A stretch of 64,000 nt of DNA, taken from NCBI RefSeq assembly GCF_003412455.1, contig NZ_QTJU01000008.1, positions 1 through 64,000 on the forward strand, written 5' to 3'. The stretch's first letter is position 1. Each line of letters opens with the position of its first letter. The position numbers and the translations under genes were made by a program. Below the pieces are notes generated by a model. The model searched no databases and was not told the origin of the DNA. It was given only the letters and a program-made list of their open reading frames with translations. Below, piece after piece: positions 18,680-25,764 of this stretch. The DNA comes from Deminuibacter soli. Lineage in GTDB: Bacteria; Bacteroidota; Bacteroidia; Chitinophagales; Chitinophagaceae.

Positions 18680-19078
18680 CTATTCAGTAGGTGCAGTTCC
18701 GCTTGCATCACGATGCTTCGGAGATCCTGCCTTCTTTTTTTGCAATAGACTGAAAGCGCCTTTCAGAAGGGTGAACACGCCGAGTTGACGGGTGCTTTTC
18801 CATAAGGTTTCTTTCAGGTCGTCGTTTCGTCTTTTGTTTAAGAACATCGTAGTAACGGTACGCATCAGCTTCCACGTACTGCCTGCCACCTTGTTGTTCA
18901 GGAAAAAAGGCACCACTGAGCCAACACTGGCCTTAATGGCTTCCTGCGGCAGCTGCTTCCACCTGCCGGCTAAATCCGTTTCCTGCTGTTTCAGGTCAAC
19001 CTGCACACTACGGATTTTCGCTCTCAGATCATCGAGGTTATTGATGCCTGATAAATCCTTATCAGTTATTGTGGCCAT
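18680..19078 (-). CDS. Hypothetical protein of the ytxH-holin-tam operon
   Basis: Protein of 132 aa reading MATITDKDLSGINNLDDLRA, then an amphipathic region (VQVDLKQQETDLAGRWKQLPQE) and a weakly hydrophobic stretch (SVGSVVPFFLNNK); the rest is basic with KKKAGSPKHRD near the end. The ATG at 19078 lies inside the holin-like gene (17-nt overlap), so the two are coupled; an earlier in-frame start at 19102 is possible. Family not recognised. It stands 21 nt before tamB. Confidence 0.65.
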   Translation of the reverse strand: MATITDKDLSGINNLDDLRAKIRSVQVDLKQQETDLAGRWKQLPQEAIKASVGSVVPFFLNNKVAGSTWKLMRTVTTMFLNKRRNDDLKETLWKSTRQLGVFTLLKGAFSLLQKKKAGSPKHRDASGTAPTE

Positions 19079-19439
19079 TTTCCTTAGGTTCTGTTTGATC
19101 AAAAATTATTTTGATAACGGTGTTTACGATAAACTTCTCCAGTATCCGCTTGCGCATGGCAACCAGCACTATCAGCAGTATAATGTAAAACAGGGTTACA
19201 ATACCAAAACCCAGAAACAGGCTGTGTGTAAGTGCTGCAAACAGGTACCCTGCCATAATACTCAGGAAGAGCAGGATAAAAAAGCCCAGCACGGCGATGA
19301 TTAACCCGGCAAACATGGCGCTTGCCAGCTTGGCTATTTTTTCAACGGTTTGCAGTTTAATCAGCAGCAACCTGTTGCTCAGGTACTGCCTTACCTTTTT
19401 CCGGGATTCAGCAAAAAACTGTTCCTCTTGTTGTTGCAT
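19062..19439 (-). CDS. Phage-holin-like (holin III superfamily) membrane protein
   Basis: Protein of 125 aa with a charged N-terminal helix (MQQQEEQFFAESRKKVRQYL), two membrane segments (MFAGLIIAVLGFFILLFLSI and LGFGIVTLFYIILLIVLVAM) and a C-terminal cationic helix. This is the layout of the Phage_holin_3_6 family found in many non-phage bacterial loci next to YtxH proteins. Neighbours here are a ytxH-like gene (10 nt upstream) and an unknown gene that overlaps it. No lysis genes are nearby, so a lytic role is unlikely (inference). Confidence 0.7.
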   Translation of the reverse strand: MQQQEEQFFAESRKKVRQYLSNRLLLIKLQTVEKIAKLASAMFAGLIIAVLGFFILLFLSIMAGYLFAALTHSLFLGFGIVTLFYIILLIVLVAMRKRILEKFIVNTVIKIIFDQTEPKENGHNN

Positions 19440-19449
19440 TGTTCAATTT

Positions 19450-19698
19450 TTAGGATAGTGTTTCAGCCGCACTGTCGCTGAGGTCAGATACAAAAGATTT
19501 GCCCCGCTGTACCCAATCCTTCATATCCTTTTCCCATCCGGTGAGTTTCGATTTCAATTCTTCCGATGTATCTGAAGCAATATCCTTGATCTGCGCAATC
19601 AGTTCCTTTCCCTTGTCGCTGCTTAAAAAAATGCCCAGTGCCGCACCTGCTGCTGCACCAATGGCAATACCTGCTATAAATTTCTGGTTCTCTGTCAT
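19450..19698 (-). CDS. YtxH domain small protein
   Basis: Protein of 82 aa from MTENQKFIAGIAIGAAAGAA: a Gly/Ala-rich membrane helix followed by SSDKGKELIAQIKDIASDTS and an amphipathic coiled tail, typical of YtxH-like general-stress proteins. The ATG at 19698 was preferred to the upstream start at 19722 because it gives the conserved short N-terminus. First gene of a probable five-gene operon ending with tamL. A perfect inverted repeat lies just upstream at 19740-19758. Confidence 0.78.
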   Translation of the reverse strand: MTENQKFIAGIAIGAAAGAALGIFLSSDKGKELIAQIKDIASDTSEELKSKLTGWEKDMKDWVQRGKSFVSDLSDSAAETLS

Positions 19699-19739
19699 AC
19701 ACAAGATTTTTACCGTAGGCAAATGAATTTGTTTTAAAG

Positions 19740-19758
19740 TGGTACAAGCATTGTACCA
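19740..19758. promoter_or_regulatory. Palindromic operator candidate between divergent genes
   Basis: TGGTACAA and TTGTACCA flank a 3-nt spacer GCA, giving a perfect 8+8 inverted repeat. It sits 42 bp before the ytxH-like start and 15 bp before the AI-2E permease start. Size and symmetry suit a dimeric regulator, but no regulator gene is adjacent. Confidence 0.45.
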
Positions 19759-19773
19759 GTTAAAGAAAATTAA

Positions 19774-20892
19774 ATGGAAAACCGCCAGGACTATAAAGTC
19801 AACAGGTACCTGTTTTTAGCCGTTATCATACTATTTTCGGTTTTTCTTTTTTTCAGCCTTATCCAGTTTTTTACCGCATTTCTTGCTGCCACTATCTTTT
19901 ACGTGCTCAGCAAACCTGCTATGGAATGGCTTATCAAGAAAAGAAGATGGAAAAAAACATCGGCAGCCCTGCTCATGATCCTTATTTCCTTTTTTATCAT
20001 TCTGCTGCCCATCGGTTTGTTAACCACGCTTTTATACAACAAGGTAATAAGCGTGGTAGAAAATCCCCATATCATTATGGACCCCTTGCGGCATATTGAC
20101 CAAATTGTTCAGGAACGCTTTCATACCAATCTTATTTCAGACAAAAGCATGGAGAAGGTGCAGGCTTTTGCCACCGTGGTTTTATCGGCTTTGCTTAACC
20201 AGGGACTTAACCTGTTTTCCACTATCCTGATCATGTATTTCTTCCTGTACTTTATGCTTACCAGCATTAACAGGCTGGAGGCAGGCATTGTTTTTTTCCT
20301 GCCTTTTCCGCGCAGCAAAATTGAAATGTTTGGAAAAGAACTGGTAAAACTCACTTTCAGCAATGCGGTGGGTGTGCCGCTGATATGCCTGGTGCAGGGC
20401 TCGCTGGGGTATGCCTGTTATATGATTGCCGGTTTACCCGAAGCCGGCTTCTGGGGCGTAATCACCGGTTTTGCCTCTATTATCCCGGTATTGGGCGCAG
20501 GCGTGGTGTGGTTGCCGGTAAGCCTGTATTTCCTGATCACCGGCCATACCTGGCAGGGCATTTTTGTGGTTATCTGGGGCGCCCTGTTTATCGGGCTTTC
20601 AGATAATATTGTGCGCTTTGTACTGGCCAAACGCATGGCCGATGTTCACCCCATTGTTACTGTACTCGGTGTAATTATGGGACTGCGTTATTTCGGCATC
20701 ACCGGGCTTATTTTCGGGCCGCTGCTTATTTCGTATTTCATCATTTTACTGAAGATTTATTATTTCGAATACCAGAAACCGGCACCCCCTAAAGCTGAAA
20801 AAGCCAGGCAGCTTATGCCCAGCTATTTTCAGCCGTTTATTGGTGGTAAAACAAAATCTGTAAAAACAAAACGCGGCGGTGCTGCCGGTTAA
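19774..20892 (+). CDS. AI-2E family transporter
   Basis: Integral membrane protein of 372 aa in the AI-2E exporter superfamily (TqsA/YdiK-like): two N-terminal helices (YLFLAVIILFSVFLFFSLIQF), a soluble part (VIQDKSMEKV-like, about 90-140), then clustered helices including PLICLVQGSLGYACYMIAGLPEAGFWGVITGFASIIPVLGAG-type motifs and DNIVRFVLAKRMADVHPIVTVLGVI near the end. Members export small solutes or quorum signals, or act in ion balance; the substrate here is unknown. The stop overlaps that of the convergent MFS gene by 4 nt. Confidence 0.85.
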   Translation: MENRQDYKVNRYLFLAVIILFSVFLFFSLIQFFTAFLAATIFYVLSKPAMEWLIKKRRWKKTSAALLMILISFFIILLPIGLLTTLLYNKVISVVENPHIIMDPLRHIDQIVQERFHTNLISDKSMEKVQAFATVVLSALLNQGLNLFSTILIMYFFLYFMLTSINRLEAGIVFFLPFPRSKIEMFGKELVKLTFSNAVGVPLICLVQGSLGYACYMIAGLPEAGFWGVITGFASIIPVLGAGVVWLPVSLYFLITGHTWQGIFVVIWGALFIGLSDNIVRFVLAKRMADVHPIVTVLGVIMGLRYFGITGLIFGPLLISYFIILLKIYYFEYQKPAPPKAEKARQLMPSYFQPFIGGKTKSVKTKRGGAAG

Positions 20893-22100
20893 GCTGCAGT
20901 ATGTTTTCTTTCTACATTGGGTAAAAATGCCGTAAGCAAACCAATGAGGGGTAAAAACGCACAAAGCTGGTACACATACCGAATACCATGCGCATCGGCC
21001 AGGCGGCCCAGTATGGCCGAGCCTAAACCGCCCATGCCAAAGGCCAGACCGAAAAACAAACCGGCAATCATGCCCACTTTACCGGGCAGCAATTCCTGCG
21101 CATACACCAGGATGGCCGAGAACGCAGATGATAAAATCAAACCGATGAATACCGATAATATGCCGGTTACCAGCAAACCGGCATACGGTAATGCCAGTGT
21201 AAACGGTGCCACGCCCAGGATAGAAAACCAGATCACTTTTTTGCGGCCTATTTTATCGCCTACCGGGCCACCGATAAAAGTGCCGGCTGCAATGGAGAAC
21301 AGGAATACGAACAGGTATACCTGCGATTGCTGCACACCAATATGAAATTTGTCCATCAGGTAAAAAGTATAATAGCTGGTCATACTGGCCATGTAGAAAT
21401 ACTTCGAGAAAATCAGCAGCAGCAAAATCAGCAATGAGAAGGCTATTTTTTCCCTTGACAAGGCAGGGCGATCGTCAAGCGTTGCCTGTTTTTTAGGCTT
21501 CATGCGCGCCATATTACTGCTATACCAGTTACCTACGCGCCATAATACAGCAATGGCCAGCAGTGCTGCAAGTGAAAACCACAGCACATTACCCTGGCCA
21601 AAAGGAACAATAATCAGCGCCGCCAGCAACGGCCCCAGCGAGCTGCCGGCATTACCACCTACCTGGAACAGCGATTGCGCCATACCACGTTTGCCGCCGC
21701 TTGCCATATAGGCCACACGGCTTGCCTCCGGGTGAAAAATAGAAGAGCCGATACCTACCAGCGCTACAGCGCCCAGCACCAGCTGATAACTGTTGGCCTG
21801 CGATAAAAGCACCAGGCCCAGCAGTGAAAAACCCATGCCTATGGCAAGGGAATAAGGCTGCGGCCTGCGGTCGGTAAAACGGCCTACAAAGGGTTGCAAC
21901 AGGGAAGCCGTTAACTGGAATGTGAAGGTGATTAAACCAAGCTGGCTGAAATTAAGTACCAGCGATTTTTTAACCAGCGGGTAAATGGACGGGATCAGCG
22001 ACTGGATGGTGTCGTTCAGCAAATGCGAGAGGCTGATCATCAGCAGTACAGGGTAAATAGTCGTTTCTACGCCTGCTGCGGGAGTTTGCACTTTTTGCAT
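20889..22100 (-). CDS. MFS transporter, fosmidomycin resistance (Fsr) family
   Basis: Protein of 403 aa with twelve predicted helices. Recognisable family segments are SLSHLLNDTIQSLIPSIYPL, the loop FVGRFTDRRPQPY, SSIFHPEASRVAYMASGGKRG and FIGGPVGDKIGRKKVIW. Fsr-like proteins are proton-driven drug exporters; the actual substrate is not predictable. ATG at 22100 was chosen over 22160 because the added 20 residues show no conserved character. Coding ends overlap the AI-2E gene by 4 nt in convergent orientation. Confidence 0.85.
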   Translation of the reverse strand: MQKVQTPAAGVETTIYPVLLMISLSHLLNDTIQSLIPSIYPLVKKSLVLNFSQLGLITFTFQLTASLLQPFVGRFTDRRPQPYSLAIGMGFSLLGLVLLSQANSYQLVLGAVALVGIGSSIFHPEASRVAYMASGGKRGMAQSLFQVGGNAGSSLGPLLAALIIVPFGQGNVLWFSLAALLAIAVLWRVGNWYSSNMARMKPKKQATLDDRPALSREKIAFSLLILLLLIFSKYFYMASMTSYYTFYLMDKFHIGVQQSQVYLFVFLFSIAAGTFIGGPVGDKIGRKKVIWFSILGVAPFTLALPYAGLLVTGILSVFIGLILSSAFSAILVYAQELLPGKVGMIAGLFFGLAFGMGGLGSAILGRLADAHGIRYVYQLCAFLPLIGLLTAFLPNVERKHTAA

Positions 22101-22237
22101 GGGTTGGTTAAATAAGAATGAAGAATATCCTGCCTGTGCACAAATCAGCATACATAACACGTTACTGCGCTTGGCGGCAGACAGGTTTTGTATCCGGGTG
22201 CGGCAGGCATACCAACCGGGACAACTAAGGTACGGCT

Positions 22238-23437
22238 TTATTCCAAACCAGCTTCATCGATGGATTGCAAAATAACATCACACACCTGCTCCAGCTCTGC
22301 CGGCGTAATACACAGCGGCGGTGCAATGCGCAGGCATTCGGGCGCAAACAAAAACCAGTCGGTGATTAAGCCATTCGCAATACAACGCTGTATTACTTTG
22401 TGGTTGGCTTCAAAACAGCTGAATGTAAGCGAGGCCCAGCAGCCTGCGGTGCGCAGTGCCAGTATTTTGGGATGCTGTAATTTTTGTTCAAGTATTACTT
22501 CATAATCCTGCACCTGTTCTATCCAGTCGCTTTCGAGCAATACTTCAAGTGCCGCCTTACCTGCTGCGCACGATACAGGGTGGCCGCCAAACGTGGTAAT
22601 ATGCCCCAGCACGGGGTCGCTGGTGAGCGTGTCCATCAGCTTTTTATCTGCAATAAAAGCACCCAGCGGCATACCGCCGCCCAGGGCCTTGCCCAGCAAT
22701 AATATATCGGGTATTATCTCATATTGTTCAAACGCCCACAAACTGCCGGTACGGCCAAAACCTGCCTGTATTTCGTCGATAATGAGCAGTGTGCCTGTTT
22801 CGGTACAACGCTTGCGCAAAGCCTGCAGCCAGGCGGCATTGGGGCGGTGTATGCCGCTTTCTGCCTGTACGGGTTCGGCAATTACGCAGGCAGTTTGCGC
22901 ATCTATCGCGGCGAGTACTGCTGCACTGCCATAATCGTAGTGATACACTTCGGGCAGCAGGGGCCTGAAGGCGTTGCGCCAGTACTCGTCGCCCATTACA
23001 CTCAGGGCGCCCTGTGTGCTGCCATGATAGCTTTTGTTGAAAGCGATTATTTTGGTGCGGCCGGTGGCCCTTTTGGCCAGTTTCATGGCTCCCTCGGTAG
23101 CTTCAGTGCCGCTGTTGGTGAAATAAACGCTGTTGAGTGAAGCAGGTAATACGCTGGTAAGCAAATGTGCATATGACACCTGCGGACCTTCAATAAATTC
23201 CCCGTACACAATCAGGTGCATGTACTGCGCTGCCTGCTGTTGCACGGCCTGTACCACTTTGGGATGGCTGTGCCCGATATTGCATACGCTGAAGCCTGAA
23301 ATAAGGTCTGTATAAGCCTTTCCGCTTACATCGTACTGGTAAATACCGGCGGCTTTTACCATCTCCAGGCCGATAGGTGCGGGTGAGGTTTGTGCCACGT
23401 GACGCAGAAACAGTTGCCTGTTGGAAATATTGTTCAT
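22238..23437 (-). CDS. Class III pyridoxal-phosphate aminotransferase
   Basis: Protein of 399 aa with class III signatures: GFSVCNIGHSHPKVV, FTNSGTEATEGAMKLAKRATG (cofactor phosphate), AFNKSYHGSTQGALS, LLIIDEIQAGFGRTG (Asp binding the pyridine N) and LLLGKALGGGMPLGAF, where Lys forms the Schiff base. The family includes acetylornithine, GABA and ornithine aminotransferases; flanking genes do not decide the substrate. Divergent from the carbonic-anhydrase-like gene with a 54-bp spacer. Confidence 0.85.
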   Translation of the reverse strand: MNNISNRQLFLRHVAQTSPAPIGLEMVKAAGIYQYDVSGKAYTDLISGFSVCNIGHSHPKVVQAVQQQAAQYMHLIVYGEFIEGPQVSYAHLLTSVLPASLNSVYFTNSGTEATEGAMKLAKRATGRTKIIAFNKSYHGSTQGALSVMGDEYWRNAFRPLLPEVYHYDYGSAAVLAAIDAQTACVIAEPVQAESGIHRPNAAWLQALRKRCTETGTLLIIDEIQAGFGRTGSLWAFEQYEIIPDILLLGKALGGGMPLGAFIADKKLMDTLTSDPVLGHITTFGGHPVSCAAGKAALEVLLESDWIEQVQDYEVILEQKLQHPKILALRTAGCWASLTFSCFEANHKVIQRCIANGLITDWFLFAPECLRIAPPLCITPAELEQVCDVILQSIDEAGLE

Positions 23438-23491
23438 CTTTTACGCTTTGCTCAACTTAAAATTCGAAATTGCTTCAAAATTCGGCATTTT

Positions 23492-24022
23492 ATGGCATTG
23501 ATTTTACCTGTACAAGGCAAGCAACCGCAGTTTGGCAACAATTGTTTTATTGCACCCAACGCCACCATTGTGGGCGATGTAATAATGGGCGATGATTGCA
23601 GCGTTTGGTTCAATGCCGTAGTGCGCGGCGACGTGCATTATATTAAGATGGGCAATAAAGTGAATATCCAGGATGGCGCGGTGGTGCACTGTACCTACCA
23701 GAAAAATCCCACTGTTATCGGCAACAATGTATCGGTAGGCCACAATGCCATTGTGCATGGCTGCAATATCTGGGATGATGTGCTGATTGGCATGGGCGCT
23801 ATTGTGATGGACCGCTGCGAAATTCACAGTAATTCCATCATTGCTGCCGGGGCTGTTTTACTGGAAGGCACCATTGTGGAAGCCGGCTGTATTTATGCGG
23901 GCGTACCGGCCAAAAAGGTGAAAGAAATATCGAAAGACATGATTCACGGCGAAATTGAACGCATTGCCGGGAATTATGTAAAATATTCTTCGTGGTTTAG
24001 TGAAATTAATGCAGCGAAATAG
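23492..24022 (+). CDS. Gamma-carbonic anhydrase family protein
   Basis: Protein of 176 aa built of left-handed beta-helix hexapeptides (NCFIAPNATIVGDVIMGDDC onward). Likely metal ligands are His in AVVHC, SVGHN and IVHGC, and VRGDVHYI carries the conserved Arg/Asp. A C-terminal helix ends the fold (MIHGEIERIAGNYVKYS). Many members lack measured carbonic anhydrase activity, so CO2 hydration is a family-based guess. ATG at 23492 was chosen over 23390, which would overlap the divergent aminotransferase gene. Confidence 0.85.
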   Translation: MALILPVQGKQPQFGNNCFIAPNATIVGDVIMGDDCSVWFNAVVRGDVHYIKMGNKVNIQDGAVVHCTYQKNPTVIGNNVSVGHNAIVHGCNIWDDVLIGMGAIVMDRCEIHSNSIIAAGAVLLEGTIVEAGCIYAGVPAKKVKEISKDMIHGEIERIAGNYVKYSSWFSEINAAK

Positions 24023-24105
24023 AATTCCTGTTGTCTAATTATACAGGATAGTTCGCGTACAACCACAACTAACTGCTAAAAACGCAACCCTAAAATCCCA
24101 ATATC

Positions 24106-24288
24106 ATGAAATCCTTAACGAGGGCTATCCTATTTTCCCTCTTTGTAAACCTGTTGTCAGCTTGCGGCGCCAAATATGGCTGTCCGAGTAATGGTAAAAA
24201 CGTTGGAGCGGAAAAAATCATCAGCAGCGACCCCAAAGCGATGAAAGACGTTAAAAAAGCAGAAAAATATAAACTTAATAAATTTTAG
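24106..24288 (+). CDS. Small lipoprotein, 60 aa
   Basis: Lipoprotein signal MKSLTRAILFSLFVNLLSAC with the lipid Cys at 20, then GAKYGCPSNGKNVGAEKI and a Lys-rich tail (DVKKAEKYKLNKF). Short lipoproteins with the GxKYGCPSNGKNVGAE core are familiar from Bacteroidota genomes without a known role. The next gene starts 17 nt on, so the two are likely co-transcribed. Confidence 0.7.
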   Translation: MKSLTRAILFSLFVNLLSACGAKYGCPSNGKNVGAEKIISSDPKAMKDVKKAEKYKLNKF

Positions 24289-24290
24289 GT

Positions 24291-24300
24291 TTTAAGGGGG
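24291..24300 (+). promoter_or_regulatory. Strong Shine-Dalgarno-like sequence
   Basis: TTTAAGGGGG occurs 4 nt before the ATG at 24305. Purine-rich sites like this are rare elsewhere in the window, where starts lack a recognisable ribosome-binding site. Confidence 0.4.
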
Positions 24301-24304
24301 AATT

Positions 24305-24598
24305 ATGAAGTCCGTATATGTGGGTGCCACAACATCAGGCACAATCCTGGATGAAAATGCAAGCTTAAACCAGTTTTATGCTTTCACCGTTACGCTGAGC
24401 AATAACAAGCACGTTCGCTTTGTTGCCAAAAACGATGAGGCAGACAGTATTGACTGGCACTTCAAGTACCGTGGGCGACAGCTTACGCTGCAGTACAATA
24501 TGTACAATGGCGTTAGTCTTTTTCCACAGAACGTGAAAGACCAGCGTGCGGTGCAGGAGCTGCTTGCCCAGTTAAGGGGCAGGCCGATGGTGCATTAG
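24305..24598 (+). CDS. Hypothetical protein, 97 aa
   Basis: Cytosolic-looking protein reading MKSVYVGATTSGTILDENAS with a beta-rich middle (FYAFTVTLSNNKHVRFVAK, WHFKYRGRQLTLQYNMYN) and a helical end (DQRAVQELLAQLRG). No family recognised. Downstream of the small lipoprotein and preceded by a strong Shine-Dalgarno-like stretch; its stop overlaps the convergent rsgA stop by 4 nt. Confidence 0.65.
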   Translation: MKSVYVGATTSGTILDENASLNQFYAFTVTLSNNKHVRFVAKNDEADSIDWHFKYRGRQLTLQYNMYNGVSLFPQNVKDQRAVQELLAQLRGRPMVH

Positions 24599-25521
24599 TA
24601 ATTTTTATCGCTGATGGTATCAAGCATGTTGAGGTAACTGACATAACGGTCTACTGCAATTTCTTCCGTTTCTATCGCGTCTTTTACTGCACAGCCGGGC
24701 TCGTTTACATGCAGGCAATTATTGAATTGGCACTCCTGAATGCGGCTGCGCATCTCCGGGAAATAGTGCGATAATTCCTGGCGTTCTATATCTACCAGTC
24801 CAAACTCACGTATGCCGGGTGTATCAATCACCCTGCCACCATAAGGGAGGTCGAACATCTCGGCAAACGTTGTAGTATGCATGCCTTTACCACTCCATCC
24901 GCTCACTTCCTGCGTTTTCAGCTGCATATCGGGAAATACCGCGTTAATAAAAGTAGATTTACCCACACCGCTATGCCCGCTCAGCAGCGTTGTTTTATTT
25001 TTCAGCACATCTTCCAGCTTATCCAGGCCAGTGCCTTTTTCGAGGCTTATCTGCAATACTTCGTACCCAATGGCCTGGTACATTGCATTGAGCGCTTCAA
25101 ACTGCTCCTGCTCTTTTTTACGGTATAAATCGGCTTTGTTAAACACCAGTATGGCCGGCACATGAAAGGCTTCGGCCTGCACCAGGAACCGGTCTAAAAA
25201 TCCCTGCGAGGTTTTGGGCTCGCGCAGCGTGGCAAACAGCAGGCTCTGATCGAGGTTGGAGGCTACAATGTGATGCTGGTGCCGGTTGTGGGGCGAGCTG
25301 CGGGCAATGTAATTGCGCCGGTCGCATATTTCCACAATTGTGGCGGTGTTTTCCGAACCTTCTTCCATTTCCAGCATCACTTCATCACCCACGGCAATTG
25401 GATTGGTAGAAGACAGTCCTTCTATTTTGAACGCACCACGTATGCGCGCGTTCACCACTTTACCCGCTGTTGTTTTTACAGTGTACCAGCTGCCGGTTGA
25501 TTTATAAACAAATGCCTTCAT
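24595..25521 (-). CDS. rsgA: Ribosome small-subunit-dependent GTPase A (RsgA)
   Basis: Protein of 308 aa with an N-terminal OB fold, then a circularly permuted GTPase: FNKADLY (G4) comes before LLSGHSGVGKST (G1) and VIDTPGIREFG (G3). The C-terminal zinc site reads CQFNNCLHVNEPGC. The family checks late 30S maturation and hydrolyses GTP on the subunit. Length is normal and all motifs are intact. Confidence 0.95.
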   Translation of the reverse strand: MKAFVYKSTGSWYTVKTTAGKVVNARIRGAFKIEGLSSTNPIAVGDEVMLEMEEGSENTATIVEICDRRNYIARSSPHNRHQHHIVASNLDQSLLFATLREPKTSQGFLDRFLVQAEAFHVPAILVFNKADLYRKKEQEQFEALNAMYQAIGYEVLQISLEKGTGLDKLEDVLKNKTTLLSGHSGVGKSTFINAVFPDMQLKTQEVSGWSGKGMHTTTFAEMFDLPYGGRVIDTPGIREFGLVDIERQELSHYFPEMRSRIQECQFNNCLHVNEPGCAVKDAIETEEIAVDRYVSYLNMLDTISDKNY

Positions 25522-25586
25522 GCGTGGCGAAGATAAAGAGAAAGCTGTTAGCCGGGAGCTTATAGCTGCAAGCTAAGTTTATAGCC

Positions 25587-25610
25587 GTTGGCGGTGTCCC
25601 CACCGCCAAC
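25587..25610. repeat. Perfect 10-bp stem with 4-nt loop
   Basis: GTTGGCGGTG at 25587-25596 pairs exactly with CACCGCCAAC at 25601-25610 around loop TCCC. On the plus strand it is followed within a few bases by TTTTT, but no plus-strand gene ends nearby. It may be a copy of a small dispersed hairpin element. Confidence 0.5.
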
Positions 25611-25700
25611 ACCTGTTTTTACAAGAAAAATGGCGTACAGGGGCCGCTACACTGCACTTTCCATTAACAGCCATCACTCACTATGGTACAAAACAAAATA

Positions 25701-25740
25701 CCGTTTGGCGAAACACTTTGCAGGGTGTTTTACCAAACGG
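25701..25740 (-). terminator. Rho-independent terminator of the GH43 gene
   Basis: Arms CCGTTTGG/CCAAACGG enclose a 2x2 mismatch, then AAACAC/GTGTTT. On the minus strand the hairpin is followed by TATTTTGTTTTG. It lies 25 bp beyond the GH43 stop. Confidence 0.75.
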
Positions 25741-25764
25741 CATTCCTGTTAGTATTTTACCCGG

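Noticed and set aside
19062-19439. Prophage remnant suggested by the holin-like gene
   Set aside because: No endolysin, spanin, capsid, tail or integrase gene nearby; the operon context is ytxH and tam.
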